Part shown: positions 19,005-27,895 of the stretch, piece after piece | How the letters are laid out: every line of letters begins with the position of its first letter | Numbering within the stretch: position 1 is the first letter of the stretch | NCBI RefSeq assembly: GCF_001049895.1 | Contig: NZ_CVPE01000003.1 | Span: 124,001-188,000, forward strand | Origin: Rubeoparvulum massiliense | Lineage (GTDB): Bacteria; Bacillota; Bacilli; Rubeoparvulales; Rubeoparvulaceae | Direction of reading: 5' to 3' | Length of the DNA stretch: 64,000 nt | Program-made: the position numbers and the translations under genes | The notes under the pieces: generated by a model | The model's input: the letters and a program-made list of their open reading frames with translations, nothing else | Databases searched by the model: none | What the model was told of the DNA's origin: nothing

Positions 19005-19817
19005 CTAGCGCTGGTGGGGATCAAAATGATCACGAAGACCATCTGCCAGCATATGCAAAGAGATAACCAGTAGAAGAATCATGGTGCCTGGTGCTAAGGA
19101 GAACCAAGGGGCACGGAGGAGATGACTTTGTGCCTCCTTTAGCATAATACCCCAGCTCGGATCAGGTGGTTGAATACCCAATCCTAAGTAGCTTAAGCTA
19201 GCCTCTGCGAGCACAGCAGCACCCATGCTCACCGCTGCTTGAACCAACAGAGGGGAGAGTACATTGGGTAGAATGTGACGAAACATGATGCGTCCAGAGC
19301 TAGCACCTAAGGTTTTACTAGCAGCAACAAAATCGTACTGACGAACTTGGAGAAAACCACTTCGAGCAATTCGGGCAAAAACAGGAATATTAACGATCGC
19401 GATGGCTAACATCGTGGTGGTAATCCCACCGCCCAATACTGCCACAAACATGATGGCCATTAATAAGGCAGGAAATGCAAAAACCGCATCCATCCAGCGC
19501 ATCAAGATTTCATCCCACCACTTGCCAAGGTAGCCTGCAAGAGCACCGATGAAGGTTCCCAATACTCCACCGATGACTACGGAGAATAATGCCACATAGA
19601 GTGCAGTTTGGGCGCCTACCATGGTACGACTTAGAATATCTCTACCAAAATGATCCGTACCGAGGAGATATGTGGTATTGGGGGATTGAAAACGATCCTC
19701 CACATGCATCTCGTCCACTAAAAACGGTGTATAAAATAAGCTTATCATGGCCATCAAGACAATTAAGATTAAGATTCCTCCACCGATTAAGAGATTCCAA
19801 TTTACTCTACGTTTCAT
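19005..19817 (-). CDS. Peptide-type ABC transporter permease (OppC/DppC family)
   Basis: Second membrane subunit of an oligo-/dipeptide or nickel-type importer. Six predicted membrane segments and the cytoplasmic EAA-type loop ASKTLGASSGRIMFRHILPN that contacts the ATPase. N-terminal TYLLGTDHFGRDILSRT is a family signature. 270 residues. Third gene of a binding protein-permease-permease operon; it ends two bases from comER, which converges. No ATPase gene is present in the operon. Confidence 0.92.
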   Translation of the reverse strand: MKRRVNWNLLIGGGILILIVLMAMISLFYTPFLVDEMHVEDRFQSPNTTYLLGTDHFGRDILSRTMVGAQTALYVALFSVVIGGVLGTFIGALAGYLGKWWDEILMRWMDAVFAFPALLMAIMFVAVLGGGITTTMLAIAIVNIPVFARIARSGFLQVRQYDFVAASKTLGASSGRIMFRHILPNVLSPLLVQAAVSMGAAVLAEASLSYLGLGIQPPDPSWGIMLKEAQSHLLRAPWFSLAPGTMILLLVISLHMLADGLRDHFDPHQR

Positions 19818-19828
19818 CCTACCACGTC

Positions 19829-20773
19829 CTATTCACCCACGTGAACACGTGGATCCAGCCTGTGATACAGCAGATCAACCATAAAATTGACAAGAATGAC
19901 CAGTGTGGTAAAGATGACAACCATTCCTTGAACCACAGGAAGATCACGATAGCCAATGGAGGAGAGTAAGAGACGTCCCACTCCAGGTAAACCGAATACT
20001 TGCTCTACCACAATACTTCCAGCTAAGAGTTCTGCCATACTCATCCCCATGACGGTAATGACAGGTAGCATCGCATTGCGCAGAACATGAGCTACCATAA
20101 CCATCCAGTGGGAGAGACCTTTACTCAGACCGGTTACCACATAATCTGAGCGAAGCTGCTCTAACATCGTTGCTCGGATCATTTTGGTTAAGACAGCAGT
20201 AGGTGGAATGGCCACGATCAAGGCTGGGAGAATAAGTGAGCGGATCGCCAGCCAAGGATCCTCAGACCACGGAACAAAATGTAATGGAACGAACCATTGG
20301 AAGACAACAGAAAATAGTAGAATCACCACCATCCCTAGCCAAAAGCTAGGGATGGCCATTCCTACCTGATTCACCATGGATATAATATAATCTGGCCAGC
20401 GGCGAGAATACCGTGCTGCAAGCATACCTAAGGGGAATGCCACCAAAGGAGCAACCACCATGGCGATGAAGGCGATGGTCAAAGTCACTGAAAAGCGTGC
20501 GGAAATTAGACTGCTAACCGATTGTTGGAAGCGAATTGAAGAGCCTAAGTCACCTTGCAACAATTGAAAAATCCAGCTTCCATAACGTTGTAGAAGAGGC
20601 TGATCATACCCCAATTGATGGCGTAAGGTCTCTACAGCCTGTGGATCTGCTTCAGTTCCGAGCATCAATTGCGCTGGATCCCCCGGAATAATCTGAAAAG
20701 CAACAAATGTGATGATAGTTACAAAGAACAGTGTCAGCACGAGCATGAAGAGACGGCGTAGCCAAAATTTCAA
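19829..20773 (-). CDS. Peptide-type ABC transporter permease (OppB/DppB family)
   Basis: First permease subunit. Signatures: IPGDPAQLMLG near the N-terminus, six membrane segments, and the coupling loop TGLSKGLSHWMVMVAHVLRN. The frame is open to an ATG at 20794 that overlaps the upstream stop codon, but a strong GGGGGGAGG stands before a TTG at 20773, which gives the usual short LKFWLRRLF start; I prefer that. Operon with the binding protein before it and OppC after it. Confidence 0.9.
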   Translation of the reverse strand: MKFWLRRLFMLVLTLFFVTIITFVAFQIIPGDPAQLMLGTEADPQAVETLRHQLGYDQPLLQRYGSWIFQLLQGDLGSSIRFQQSVSSLISARFSVTLTIAFIAMVVAPLVAFPLGMLAARYSRRWPDYIISMVNQVGMAIPSFWLGMVVILLFSVVFQWFVPLHFVPWSEDPWLAIRSLILPALIVAIPPTAVLTKMIRATMLEQLRSDYVVTGLSKGLSHWMVMVAHVLRNAMLPVITVMGMSMAELLAGSIVVEQVFGLPGVGRLLLSSIGYRDLPVVQGMVVIFTTLVILVNFMVDLLYHRLDPRVHVGE

Positions 20774-20793
20774 GGGTCCTCCCCCCGCTCCCA

Positions 20794-22350
20794 TTACCTG
20801 ATATAGTGTACCGTTGACATATCTAATACATAGGTGGTATATGTCTGAAAACCATCTAGATCTGCAGTCATCGCTACGAGAAAATCAGGATCCATCAAGA
20901 AGACAGAGGCTGCATCCTCAGCTAAAATCATCTGCACATCCTGATACAGCTTATGGCGTTCTTCCATGTTTAGAGCGCTTGCTGCCTTCTGGAATGCTTC
21001 GTCATAGCGCACACTCTTATAATTCATAAAGTTTCGCGCATAATCTGATGTATAACGATCAAGGGTCATGGAAGGATCCAATTTTCCCTCGAAGCCAATG
21101 ATGGTCATTTCATAATCACGATTGGTATAGATCCGATCGAGCCATACGCCCCATTCTACCTTCTCAATCTTTAGGTTGATCTTAAGGGGCTTTAATTGTT
21201 GTGCAATCACTTCTGCTGTTTTTACATGGAAATCATAGTTAGAAGGAACAGAAATAGTTGCACTAAAGCCATTGCCATAGCCTGCTTCCTCTAATAGCTG
21301 ACGAGCCTTTTCCAGATCATGAGGATAGAGAACATTGGCATCAATATACCAGTTCTCCATGGCTGGACTCATGCTAGAGGCAATCTTACTACCATAGCCA
21401 TACGCTACGGCTTCAATTAATGCATCACGATCCACCGCATAGTTGAGTGCCTGACGTACGCGGATATCTTGAAATGGTGTTCGTTCATTATTGAGGGCAA
21501 GCAGTTGAACTAAACGTTGTGGTTCGGCAATCACCTTAAAGGCAGCTTGTTGCTTTAGCATATCTACAGAGTCATTATTGACGCGTGGATAAATCTGATA
21601 CTCACCTGCTTGAAAAGCGATTAATGCAGCGTCTACATCCGGTTGGAAGCGAAACTCTACTTGGTCAAGATAGGGAATTCCAGCTTGCCAATAGTGCTCA
21701 TTCTTCTTCAGCTGAATGTACTGTTCTGGAATATACTCGACAAACTGAAATGGGCCGGTACCAACGGGATTCTGATTAATATCTTCACTTCCTGCAGGGA
21801 TAATCGCAGCGTTCATATTACTAAGATTGGCTAAGAAAGCAGGATTTGCCGCAGGAAGGGTAAAGCGAACATGTTGATCATCCACCTTTTCTACCAATAC
21901 ATTGGCAAACGTCTTCCCACTCGGATTATTGGTGACCGGATCTTGAATCCGCTGGAAGGAATAGAGCACATCCTCTACAGTCACGGGATTCCCATTATGG
22001 AACTGTACACCAGCACGGAGGTGAAAGGTATAGACTGTACCATCTTGTGAAGTCTCATAGGAATCAGCGATAGCAGGTACTAGATCACCATTGGGTGCAG
22101 GCTTATACAACCCCTCAAATACATTAAACATCATCTCCCGCGTTGCAGCAGCTGTTGCTTTATGGGGATCGAGATAGTCAGGATCTACGGGAACTGCAAC
22201 AACCACCTCTCCTCCCTCAACTACTTCGCCACTTCCTTTTCCTTCTCCTTGCGGCTGTTGTTGCGGCTTTCCTTGACATCCACTAACTACGAATACCATT
22301 GCTAACCCTAAGGCCAGCCAAGTTAGCCATCTTTTTTTTACAGGCTTCAT
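20794..22350 (-). CDS. Peptide-type ABC transporter substrate-binding lipoprotein
   Basis: Family 5 extracellular solute-binding protein. Lipoprotein signal with lipobox VVSGCQG, then the typical YDPLxxTP-like region (DPDYLDPHKATAAATREMMF) and QDGTVYTFHLRAGVQFHNG. Delivers a peptide, dipeptide or metal chelate to the two permeases; the substrate cannot be told. The ATG at 22350 has AAAGAGGTGG before it; the frame starts at 22368. About 518 residues. Confidence 0.92.
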   Translation of the reverse strand: MKPVKKRWLTWLALGLAMVFVVSGCQGKPQQQPQGEGKGSGEVVEGGEVVVAVPVDPDYLDPHKATAAATREMMFNVFEGLYKPAPNGDLVPAIADSYETSQDGTVYTFHLRAGVQFHNGNPVTVEDVLYSFQRIQDPVTNNPSGKTFANVLVEKVDDQHVRFTLPAANPAFLANLSNMNAAIIPAGSEDINQNPVGTGPFQFVEYIPEQYIQLKKNEHYWQAGIPYLDQVEFRFQPDVDAALIAFQAGEYQIYPRVNNDSVDMLKQQAAFKVIAEPQRLVQLLALNNERTPFQDIRVRQALNYAVDRDALIEAVAYGYGSKIASSMSPAMENWYIDANVLYPHDLEKARQLLEEAGYGNGFSATISVPSNYDFHVKTAEVIAQQLKPLKINLKIEKVEWGVWLDRIYTNRDYEMTIIGFEGKLDPSMTLDRYTSDYARNFMNYKSVRYDEAFQKAASALNMEERHKLYQDVQMILAEDAASVFLMDPDFLVAMTADLDGFQTYTTYVLDMSTVHYIR

Positions 22351-22449
22351 CACAGCCACCTCTTTCATTTACGATTCTTTACTACATATAACACCATTTT
22401 CCTAGCAATTCAAGCATTAACATATCGATGAATATACTTCCTGATATAA

Positions 22450-22478
22450 GAATACACCATCGTCGTGATGGTGTATTC
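22450..22478. terminator. Hairpin between the CsoR-like gene and the ABC operon
   Basis: GAATACACCATC / GATGGTGTATTC perfect 12-pair inverted repeat. T-runs on both sides are short, so it is a likely but not textbook terminator for the repressor gene. Confidence 0.6.
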
Positions 22479-22500
22479 TCTTTCATACAAGGAGCACGAT

Positions 22501-22761
22501 CTACCTGGTTTTTAATAAAAGATTGATCGCTTCTTTAATCACTTCGTCATTATCATTTCCGCTTTCAATATTCTCTCGGATACAGTGTTCCATATTGTTT
22601 CCAACCACATAGAGAATGGCACGGTCAATAGCCGCTCGCATTGCCGAAAGCTGAGTGACTACATCCTTGCACCCTTTTTCTTCATCCATCATCCGAATTA
22701 CGCCACGCGCTTGTCCTTCAATTCGTTTCAAACGGTTCACGACAGATCGATCATATTGCAT
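22501..22761 (-). CDS. CsoR/RcnR-family (DUF156) repressor, probably CstR-like
   Basis: All-helical DNA-binding repressor of 86 residues with NRLKRIEGQARGV and two conserved cysteines, in KGCKDVVTQ and NNMEHC. Copper-sensing CsoR needs a histidine four residues before the second Cys; here that position is Asn (N-M-E-H-C). Persulfide-sensing CstR-type members have this change, so I infer a sulfur-species sensor like B. subtilis YrkD rather than a copper sensor. No sulfurtransferase or copper exporter is adjacent, so the target is unknown. Confidence 0.85.
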   Translation of the reverse strand: MQYDRSVVNRLKRIEGQARGVIRMMDEEKGCKDVVTQLSAMRAAIDRAILYVVGNNMEHCIRENIESGNDNDEVIKEAINLLLKTR

Positions 22762-22900
22762 TTTTGACCCTCCAGTATTTTTCGTAATACCCCTTAAGGT
22801 TTATTATAACAGAATTCATTGACGAGTCATCATCTCATCTTGTATATTGGTGTCATTCCTACATCATTTGTGCTCAACATGTCCAATACGAGGTGAATCA

Positions 22901-23203
22901 ATGAACCGCCATGAAATGAGTAGTCTCCTAGTCAAACGTGCTACGCAATTCTCCGAAGCACAGTGGGAGCAGGTGTTAGAACAACTAGAACTCCATCAGC
23001 TTTTTCTCGTCATCAAATGTAAAAATAATTGTTTAACCAAAGGACCTAATGGTGGATTTGTCCCCCTCCCTAGCAAGGATGATTCCATTCAGCTATTGAC
23101 GAGTGAACGGATGCTAGAACTAGGTCTACCCTTACAGCACAGTATTATGAACGCTCAGGACCAGCCACACAACAAAGAGCATTTACCTTTTAAATCCAAA
23201 TAA
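22901..23203 (+). CDS. Hypothetical 100-residue protein
   Basis: Soluble, mixed-charge protein without signal or membrane segment. The frame opens at 22847, but AGGTGAATCA before the ATG at 22901 marks the likely start. Contains LFLVIKCKNNCLTKGPNGGF. No family recognised. It stands where B. subtilis has the methyltransferase gene yqeM, but is on the other strand and not related to it. A terminator follows. Confidence 0.65.
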   Translation: MNRHEMSSLLVKRATQFSEAQWEQVLEQLELHQLFLVIKCKNNCLTKGPNGGFVPLPSKDDSIQLLTSERMLELGLPLQHSIMNAQDQPHNKEHLPFKSK

Positions 23204-23244
23204 TCACAATCAGAATCGGTAAGTGCTCATCATGTCTCGAACTG

Positions 23245-23276
23245 AAAAAACAGAGGTATACCCCCTCTGTTTTTTT
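23245..23276. terminator. Bidirectional terminator before rsfS
   Basis: AAAAAACAGAGG ... CCTCTGTTTTTT inverted repeat between convergent genes; works on either strand. Confidence 0.85.
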
Positions 23277-23295
23277 CTCCAATTTATTTCGTTAT

Positions 23296-23637
23296 TTAGA
23301 GTTCAATTCGTGGGGCATCTGCCCAGATTCGCTCTAAATTGTAGAACTCCCGTTCCTCACGGTGGAAGACATGGACGATAATATCTCCAAAATCGATGAG
23401 AGACCAACGTCCTTCAGTATACCCCTCCACATGGGACCAATTCATTTGATGCTTGGATGCTTCTTCCTTTACGTGATCTACGATGGAACGTACCTGTGTA
23501 TCCGAATTTCCGTGGCATATAATAAAATAGTCCGCCACAATGGAGAGCCCTTTCAAATTTAGGATCACAAGATCTTCAGCCTTTTTATCATCAGCAGCGT
23601 CGGCTAACACCTTCAGCATTTTTTCAACCTCTGTCAT
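23296..23637 (-). CDS. rsfS: Ribosomal silencing factor RsfS
   Basis: Binds ribosomal protein L14 and blocks subunit joining in nutrient limitation. 113 residues; hallmark VADYFIICHGNSDTQVRS, then the EGYTEGRWSLIDFGDIIVHV block ending EREFYNLERIW. Overlaps the yqeK stop by four bases (ATGA). Last gene of the yqeG-rsfS operon. Confidence 0.96.
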   Translation of the reverse strand: MTEVEKMLKVLADAADDKKAEDLVILNLKGLSIVADYFIICHGNSDTQVRSIVDHVKEEASKHQMNWSHVEGYTEGRWSLIDFGDIIVHVFHREEREFYNLERIWADAPRIEL

Positions 23638-24227
23638 ACTTCCACCTCGCTCATCTGTTTTCTTAGATAATAATTATACGCTAACAACGTCTCAGGATGA
23701 ATTTGTTGGTTCTTCTTTAACAAATAAAGTAATGTATTTTTTAAGGCTGCGAGCACAGCGTTTTCTAGATTCACTTCAGCAATCTGCCGTATCTTTTCGA
23801 CCCCATCAAAATCCCGACCAGGCTCAATATAATCAGCAAGGAAGATCACCATCTCCAAGGGTGTCATGCCAGGATGACCAGTGGTATGGTAACGGATCGC
23901 CTGTAATACCTCCTCATCCTCAATCCCACATTCCTCCGGTAAAATATCTGCAGCAACATGAGAATGCCAAAGCGCTAAGGGTTCATCGAGAATGGACTGT
24001 GGTGTCGTGGTAGAGCTAAGAATCACTGCTTCCATTCGCTCCCGTGACCAATACTTACAATAATCATGAAGTATCCCAGCAATAGCTGCTTGACCCGAAG
24101 AAATTCTAAAGCGTTGGGCCAATTGCACGGCTGTATCACGAACACCCAGTGTATGACGAAAGCGATGCTCATTCATTTGCGCTTGCGTTTTTGATAAAAG
24201 CTCTTCAAGTCGCTGATTATCTTCCAT
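23634..24227 (-). CDS. yqeK: HD-domain phosphohydrolase YqeK
   Basis: Metal-dependent HD hydrolase; family members split symmetrical dinucleoside tetraphosphates such as Ap4A. HD motifs: HRFRHTLGV, GILHDYCKYW, ALWHSHVAADIL, IRYHTTGHPGM and LADYIEPGRDF. 197 residues, normal. Overlaps nadD by 11 bases and rsfS by four, the standard nadD-yqeK-rsfS order. Confidence 0.94.
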   Translation of the reverse strand: MEDNQRLEELLSKTQAQMNEHRFRHTLGVRDTAVQLAQRFRISSGQAAIAGILHDYCKYWSRERMEAVILSSTTTPQSILDEPLALWHSHVAADILPEECGIEDEEVLQAIRYHTTGHPGMTPLEMVIFLADYIEPGRDFDGVEKIRQIAEVNLENAVLAALKNTLLYLLKKNQQIHPETLLAYNYYLRKQMSEVEV

Positions 24228-24786
24228 AGAGATGATGCTCCTTTATATACGCTTCTACCTTCGCAGGTAGCAAATAGCGTACAGATCGCCCCGTTCCTAA
24301 ACGTTCACGGACCATTGAAGATGACAATGCGATAGGAATGGTCGAGACCACATGGAGGGGATAGGGACAGCGCTTCACTTCATACCCTGGACGCTCCACA
24401 GCAATAAACTGAACCAGCTGCAGGAGCTGGTCGATCTCCTTCCACTGTGGCAAGTATTCAGCCATATCTCCACCGATGATAAAGAAGAATTGGTATGAAG
24501 GATATAATGCATGTAATCCTTCCATGGTGCGAATGGTATAGGAAGGTCCACTCCGTTCAATCTCATACGATTCAACCCGCAATGATGGATGATCCTCACA
24601 GACCAATTGTAACATGGCTAAGCGGTGTTGCGACGATGCTCTAGCCCCATCCTTATGAGGTGGTATCTGATTGGGTAACAACCAGATCTCATCCAGTTTC
24701 ATCTGTTCTAATACCTGCTCCGCTGTGATGAGATGACCGAGATGAATGGGATCAAAAGTACCGCCAAAAATTCCAATTCGTTTCAT
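24217..24786 (-). CDS. nadD: Nicotinate-nucleotide adenylyltransferase
   Basis: Adenylates nicotinate mononucleotide in NAD synthesis. GIFGGTFDPIHLGHL is the nucleotidyltransferase signature with its HxGH motif, and SSSMVRERL is the second (ISSTxIR-like) motif. 189 residues, normal. Three bases separate it from yhbY upstream. Confidence 0.96.
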   Translation of the reverse strand: MKRIGIFGGTFDPIHLGHLITAEQVLEQMKLDEIWLLPNQIPPHKDGARASSQHRLAMLQLVCEDHPSLRVESYEIERSGPSYTIRTMEGLHALYPSYQFFFIIGGDMAEYLPQWKEIDQLLQLVQFIAVERPGYEVKRCPYPLHVVSTIPIALSSSMVRERLGTGRSVRYLLPAKVEAYIKEHHLYGR

Positions 24787-24789
24787 TTT

Positions 24790-25089
24790 TTATCCCCTTG
24801 GTAATTCAATCTCCTTATTCTCCCGTGATTCTTTATACAGGACGATCACATTCCCGATGATCTGAACTAATTCTGCACCGGTTCCCTCCACCAATTGCTG
24901 AGCAATTTCCTCTTTATCTTCCATGGCATTTTGTAAAATCTGCACCTTAAGTAGTTCTCGTGCTTCTAAGGCATCAGCGATCTGATTGGTCATATTGAGA
25001 TTGACGCCCCCCTTGCCAACTTGAAAAATGGGATTAAGATGGTGGGCTAGTGAACGTAAATGGCGCTTTTGTTTACCTGTTAAACTCAT
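24790..25089 (-). CDS. yhbY: YhbY/YqeI RNA-binding protein (CRM domain)
   Basis: CRM-domain protein that binds pre-50S ribosomal particles. 99 residues; LTGKQKRHLRSLAHHLNPI and QVGKGGVN are the family signature, including the GxxG-type loop. Conserved position between aroE and nadD. Confidence 0.94.
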   Translation of the reverse strand: MSLTGKQKRHLRSLAHHLNPIFQVGKGGVNLNMTNQIADALEARELLKVQILQNAMEDKEEIAQQLVEGTGAELVQIIGNVIVLYKESRENKEIELPRG

Positions 25090-25141
25090 ATATGCTGTCC
25101 TCCCAATGGTTTGACACCGAAGTAATTGATTGACTCTATCT

Positions 25142-26002
25142 TTATTCTACCCGCATATTACGATTCATTTCATCTTGTAAGCTCTGACGAACCACTGCTT
25201 CCATCGTAGTGATGGGAGGCTTTACTCCTGTCCACAGCTCATACGCTAAGACAGCTTGATGGACTAGCATTCCTACCCCATCAATGGTCATACATCCGCG
25301 TTCCTCCGCTGCTTGTAAGAACGCTGTTTTAAGCGGACGGTAGACAATATCACTCACCCATTGACCTGAGTGAAGATGGGTAGGGGGAAAGGGCAATTGA
25401 TCCACGTGGGGGTAGAGCCCACAGGGAGTGGTCTGGATAATCAGATCATAGCGTGCAGCCTCCACTTCAACCTGTTGAAATGGAATACTCATCGCATTAA
25501 TCCATGGTGCAAGCTGCTGTGCTAGTGCTTCTCCCCGTTGTAAGGTTCGATTGGCGATGGTGAGCTGATGTACACTGTGACGAGCTAGAGCCACTGCGAT
25601 GGCTTTGGCTGCTCCGCCTGCGCCAATGATCAGCACATCTAACTGATCAAGGACTTGGTAGACTGCAGATGGAAGGGATCTCACATAGCCTCTACCATCT
25701 GTATTATAGCCTATCAGCTTCCCGTTCTTATGTACGATTGTATTCACAGCTCCCATGATCCTTGCATCCTCGTCTAGCTCATCGCACCACGGAACCACCT
25801 GCTCTTTATAAGGGATGGTTATGTTCCAACCTCGGAAACCAAGAGCCTTCATCCCTTGGATTGCAGCAGAGAGTAAGGCAGGTTCAACATCGAAGGGAGC
25901 ATACCCATAGGGCAAGTTTTGATCCTGTAAAGCACGATTATGCATAAGAGGGGATAAGGAATGTTGGATGGGATGACCAATCACGCCAAGCATGGTTATC
26001 AT
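25142..26002 (-). CDS. aroE: Shikimate dehydrogenase
   Basis: NADPH-dependent reduction of 3-dehydroshikimate in aromatic amino acid synthesis. Substrate motifs SLSPLMHN and NITIPYKE (catalytic Lys), GYNTDGRGY (catalytic Asp), and the nucleotide loop GAGGAAKAIA. 286 residues. GGTGAGGACAG before the ATG. Confidence 0.95.
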   Translation of the reverse strand: MITMLGVIGHPIQHSLSPLMHNRALQDQNLPYGYAPFDVEPALLSAAIQGMKALGFRGWNITIPYKEQVVPWCDELDEDARIMGAVNTIVHKNGKLIGYNTDGRGYVRSLPSAVYQVLDQLDVLIIGAGGAAKAIAVALARHSVHQLTIANRTLQRGEALAQQLAPWINAMSIPFQQVEVEAARYDLIIQTTPCGLYPHVDQLPFPPTHLHSGQWVSDIVYRPLKTAFLQAAEERGCMTIDGVGMLVHQAVLAYELWTGVKPPITTMEAVVRQSLQDEMNRNMRVE

Positions 26003-26026
26003 CTGTCCTCACCTTCGTTTCAGCTA

Positions 26027-27154
26027 TTATATGATGGATGGGCGAATAGAGACACCCACACCTTCAGGTACATACACATCCACCATGGCACCTGTACCTT
26101 TGATGGCAACCCAGCCTAAGCCATGAATTACAATGTCACGGAGCTCTTGTTTTCCGATAGAAAAACGGTGACGCTTCCATGTAGGCATCTCCGCTAGCTG
26201 TTCCTTACGTGGTGGTGACAATAATTCGCCCCAGTGCTTCGCTAACAGATTTTCTGCATTCTCCATTTTCGTACGATGGATTTGTAAGTCATTGCTCAGG
26301 TAACAAACCATCGACTGTCGCTCACCTTCTACGAAGTCCACCCGAGCTAAGCCACCGAAAAAGAGTGTCTGCTTAGCCTGTAATTGAAAGACCCGAGGCT
26401 TGATCTCGCCACGAGGAATCAGTTTACTCAAATCTCTAACATCGATGAGATGGGCGATCTGTTCACGATTGATCAATCCAGGCGTATCATAGATCACCCC
26501 ACCATTGGGCAAGGGAATAGCGATGCGATCCAGGGTTGTCCCAGGAAAATAGGATGTGGTAATCGTATTACCTTCTAAACCTTTATTATAGCTTTGAATG
26601 ATGCGATTGATCAATGTAGACTTCCCAACATTGGTGGTACCTACCACATAAACATCCCGACCGTCTCGAAGCTCCTCGATCCGTTCCAATAATTGATCCA
26701 CATTAATCTTACGCTCGGCACTTACAAGCACCACATCGACTGGTTGCACGCCCAGCTCCCGAGCAGACTGTGCTAACCAACGCTTTACCTTCTGATAATT
26801 GGTGGAACGGGGTAATAGGTCCACCTTATTCGCGACTAAGAGAATGGGATTATGCATGGCATGACGGGCTAATCCCTTTACCCAACTTCCTTCGAGGTCA
26901 AAGATATCTACCACAGATACAATCAGGATCTTTTCATCAGCTAGATGATTAAGGATGGTACGAAAATCCTCACCATCTAATAGGACATCTTGTACTTCAT
27001 TATAATGAAGAATACGGAAGCATCGCTTGCAGATCACCTTCTCATTCTCCATGGCACTGGCAGGAACATAGCCAGGTAGGGAGGGATCTGTGGATTGTAG
27101 CTGCGCACCACATCCCGGACAGCTACGATGATTTTTATTTATTGATTCGTCCAT
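26027..27154 (-). CDS. yqeH: Circularly permuted GTPase YqeH (30S assembly)
   Basis: GTPase needed for 30S subunit assembly. N-terminal treble-clef zinc finger (CPGCGAQL and CKRCFRI), then permuted G motifs: NKVDLLPR (G4) precedes GTTNVGKSTLIN (G1) and DTPGL (G3). The ATG at 27154 has AGAGG nine bases before it; the ATG at 27163 has none in place. About 375 residues. Overlaps yqeG by 16 bases. Confidence 0.95.
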   Translation of the reverse strand: MDESINKNHRSCPGCGAQLQSTDPSLPGYVPASAMENEKVICKRCFRILHYNEVQDVLLDGEDFRTILNHLADEKILIVSVVDIFDLEGSWVKGLARHAMHNPILLVANKVDLLPRSTNYQKVKRWLAQSARELGVQPVDVVLVSAERKINVDQLLERIEELRDGRDVYVVGTTNVGKSTLINRIIQSYNKGLEGNTITTSYFPGTTLDRIAIPLPNGGVIYDTPGLINREQIAHLIDVRDLSKLIPRGEIKPRVFQLQAKQTLFFGGLARVDFVEGERQSMVCYLSNDLQIHRTKMENAENLLAKHWGELLSPPRKEQLAEMPTWKRHRFSIGKQELRDIVIHGLGWVAIKGTGAMVDVYVPEGVGVSIRPSII

Positions 27155-27666
27155 GTGGTCCATCCTCTCTTTCGAGCTAAATATAGAATCAATCGCTCAA
27201 TTTGGCGATTAAAACGCGTCTTCACAGCATCGTTGTTGGCAACCGGTTTCACCAGGATAGCCTCAAGCCCAAAACGATTGGCACCCCATACATCGGTCAT
27301 TACCTGATCTCCCACCACCACACATGCTTCTCGAGGTAACTGTAGGACTTTAAGCGCTTTGGCAAACGCTTTACTCCCAGGCTTACCTGCATCATAGATA
27401 TAAGGCACATGAAGAGGTTTGGCAAAGCGTGCTACCCGTTCCTCATCATTGTTTGATAGAATCAGAAGCTCTATACCGATGTCATGGACCTGGCTTACCC
27501 ACTCACGAATCCGCTCTGTTGGTTCAGGGCGATCCCACTCCACAAGAGTGTTATCCAGATCGGTAATAATCGCCTTAATCCCCTGCTGCTGAAGCTGCTG
27601 CAGATCTATTTCAAAAACAGACATGATAAATTGCTTTGGCATAAATTGCTCTAGCATGACTTTCAC
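27139..27666 (-). CDS. yqeG: HAD-family phosphatase YqeG
   Basis: HAD hydrolase of subfamily IIIA. DLDNTLVEWD carries the nucleophile and acid Asp, LILSNNDEERV is motif II, GKPGSKAF motif III and VVGDQVMTDVWGAN motif IV. 175 residues. First gene of the yqeG-yqeH-aroE-yhbY-nadD-yqeK-rsfS operon. Substrate unknown. Confidence 0.93.
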   Translation of the reverse strand: MKVMLEQFMPKQFIMSVFEIDLQQLQQQGIKAIITDLDNTLVEWDRPEPTERIREWVSQVHDIGIELLILSNNDEERVARFAKPLHVPYIYDAGKPGSKAFAKALKVLQLPREACVVVGDQVMTDVWGANRFGLEAILVKPVANNDAVKTRFNRQIERLILYLARKRGWTTWTNQ

Positions 27667-27895
27667 CTACCTTAATCCTATCCAGATCGGTATCGCAGTT
27701 TACTATATCATAAAATCTTCCTCACATACATCTTCCTTGTACAATTTTATTAATTTCAAAAAAAATGTGAGCTCTCCGTGAATTTTCACACATTGAATTG
27801 AAAAAATTACTAGTTAATTACTGATTTTCATTATACAATTTGATACAACAGAGATAGGGGTTTTTTTCTGAGTTTAAATAGGGAGTAGAGAGAGA

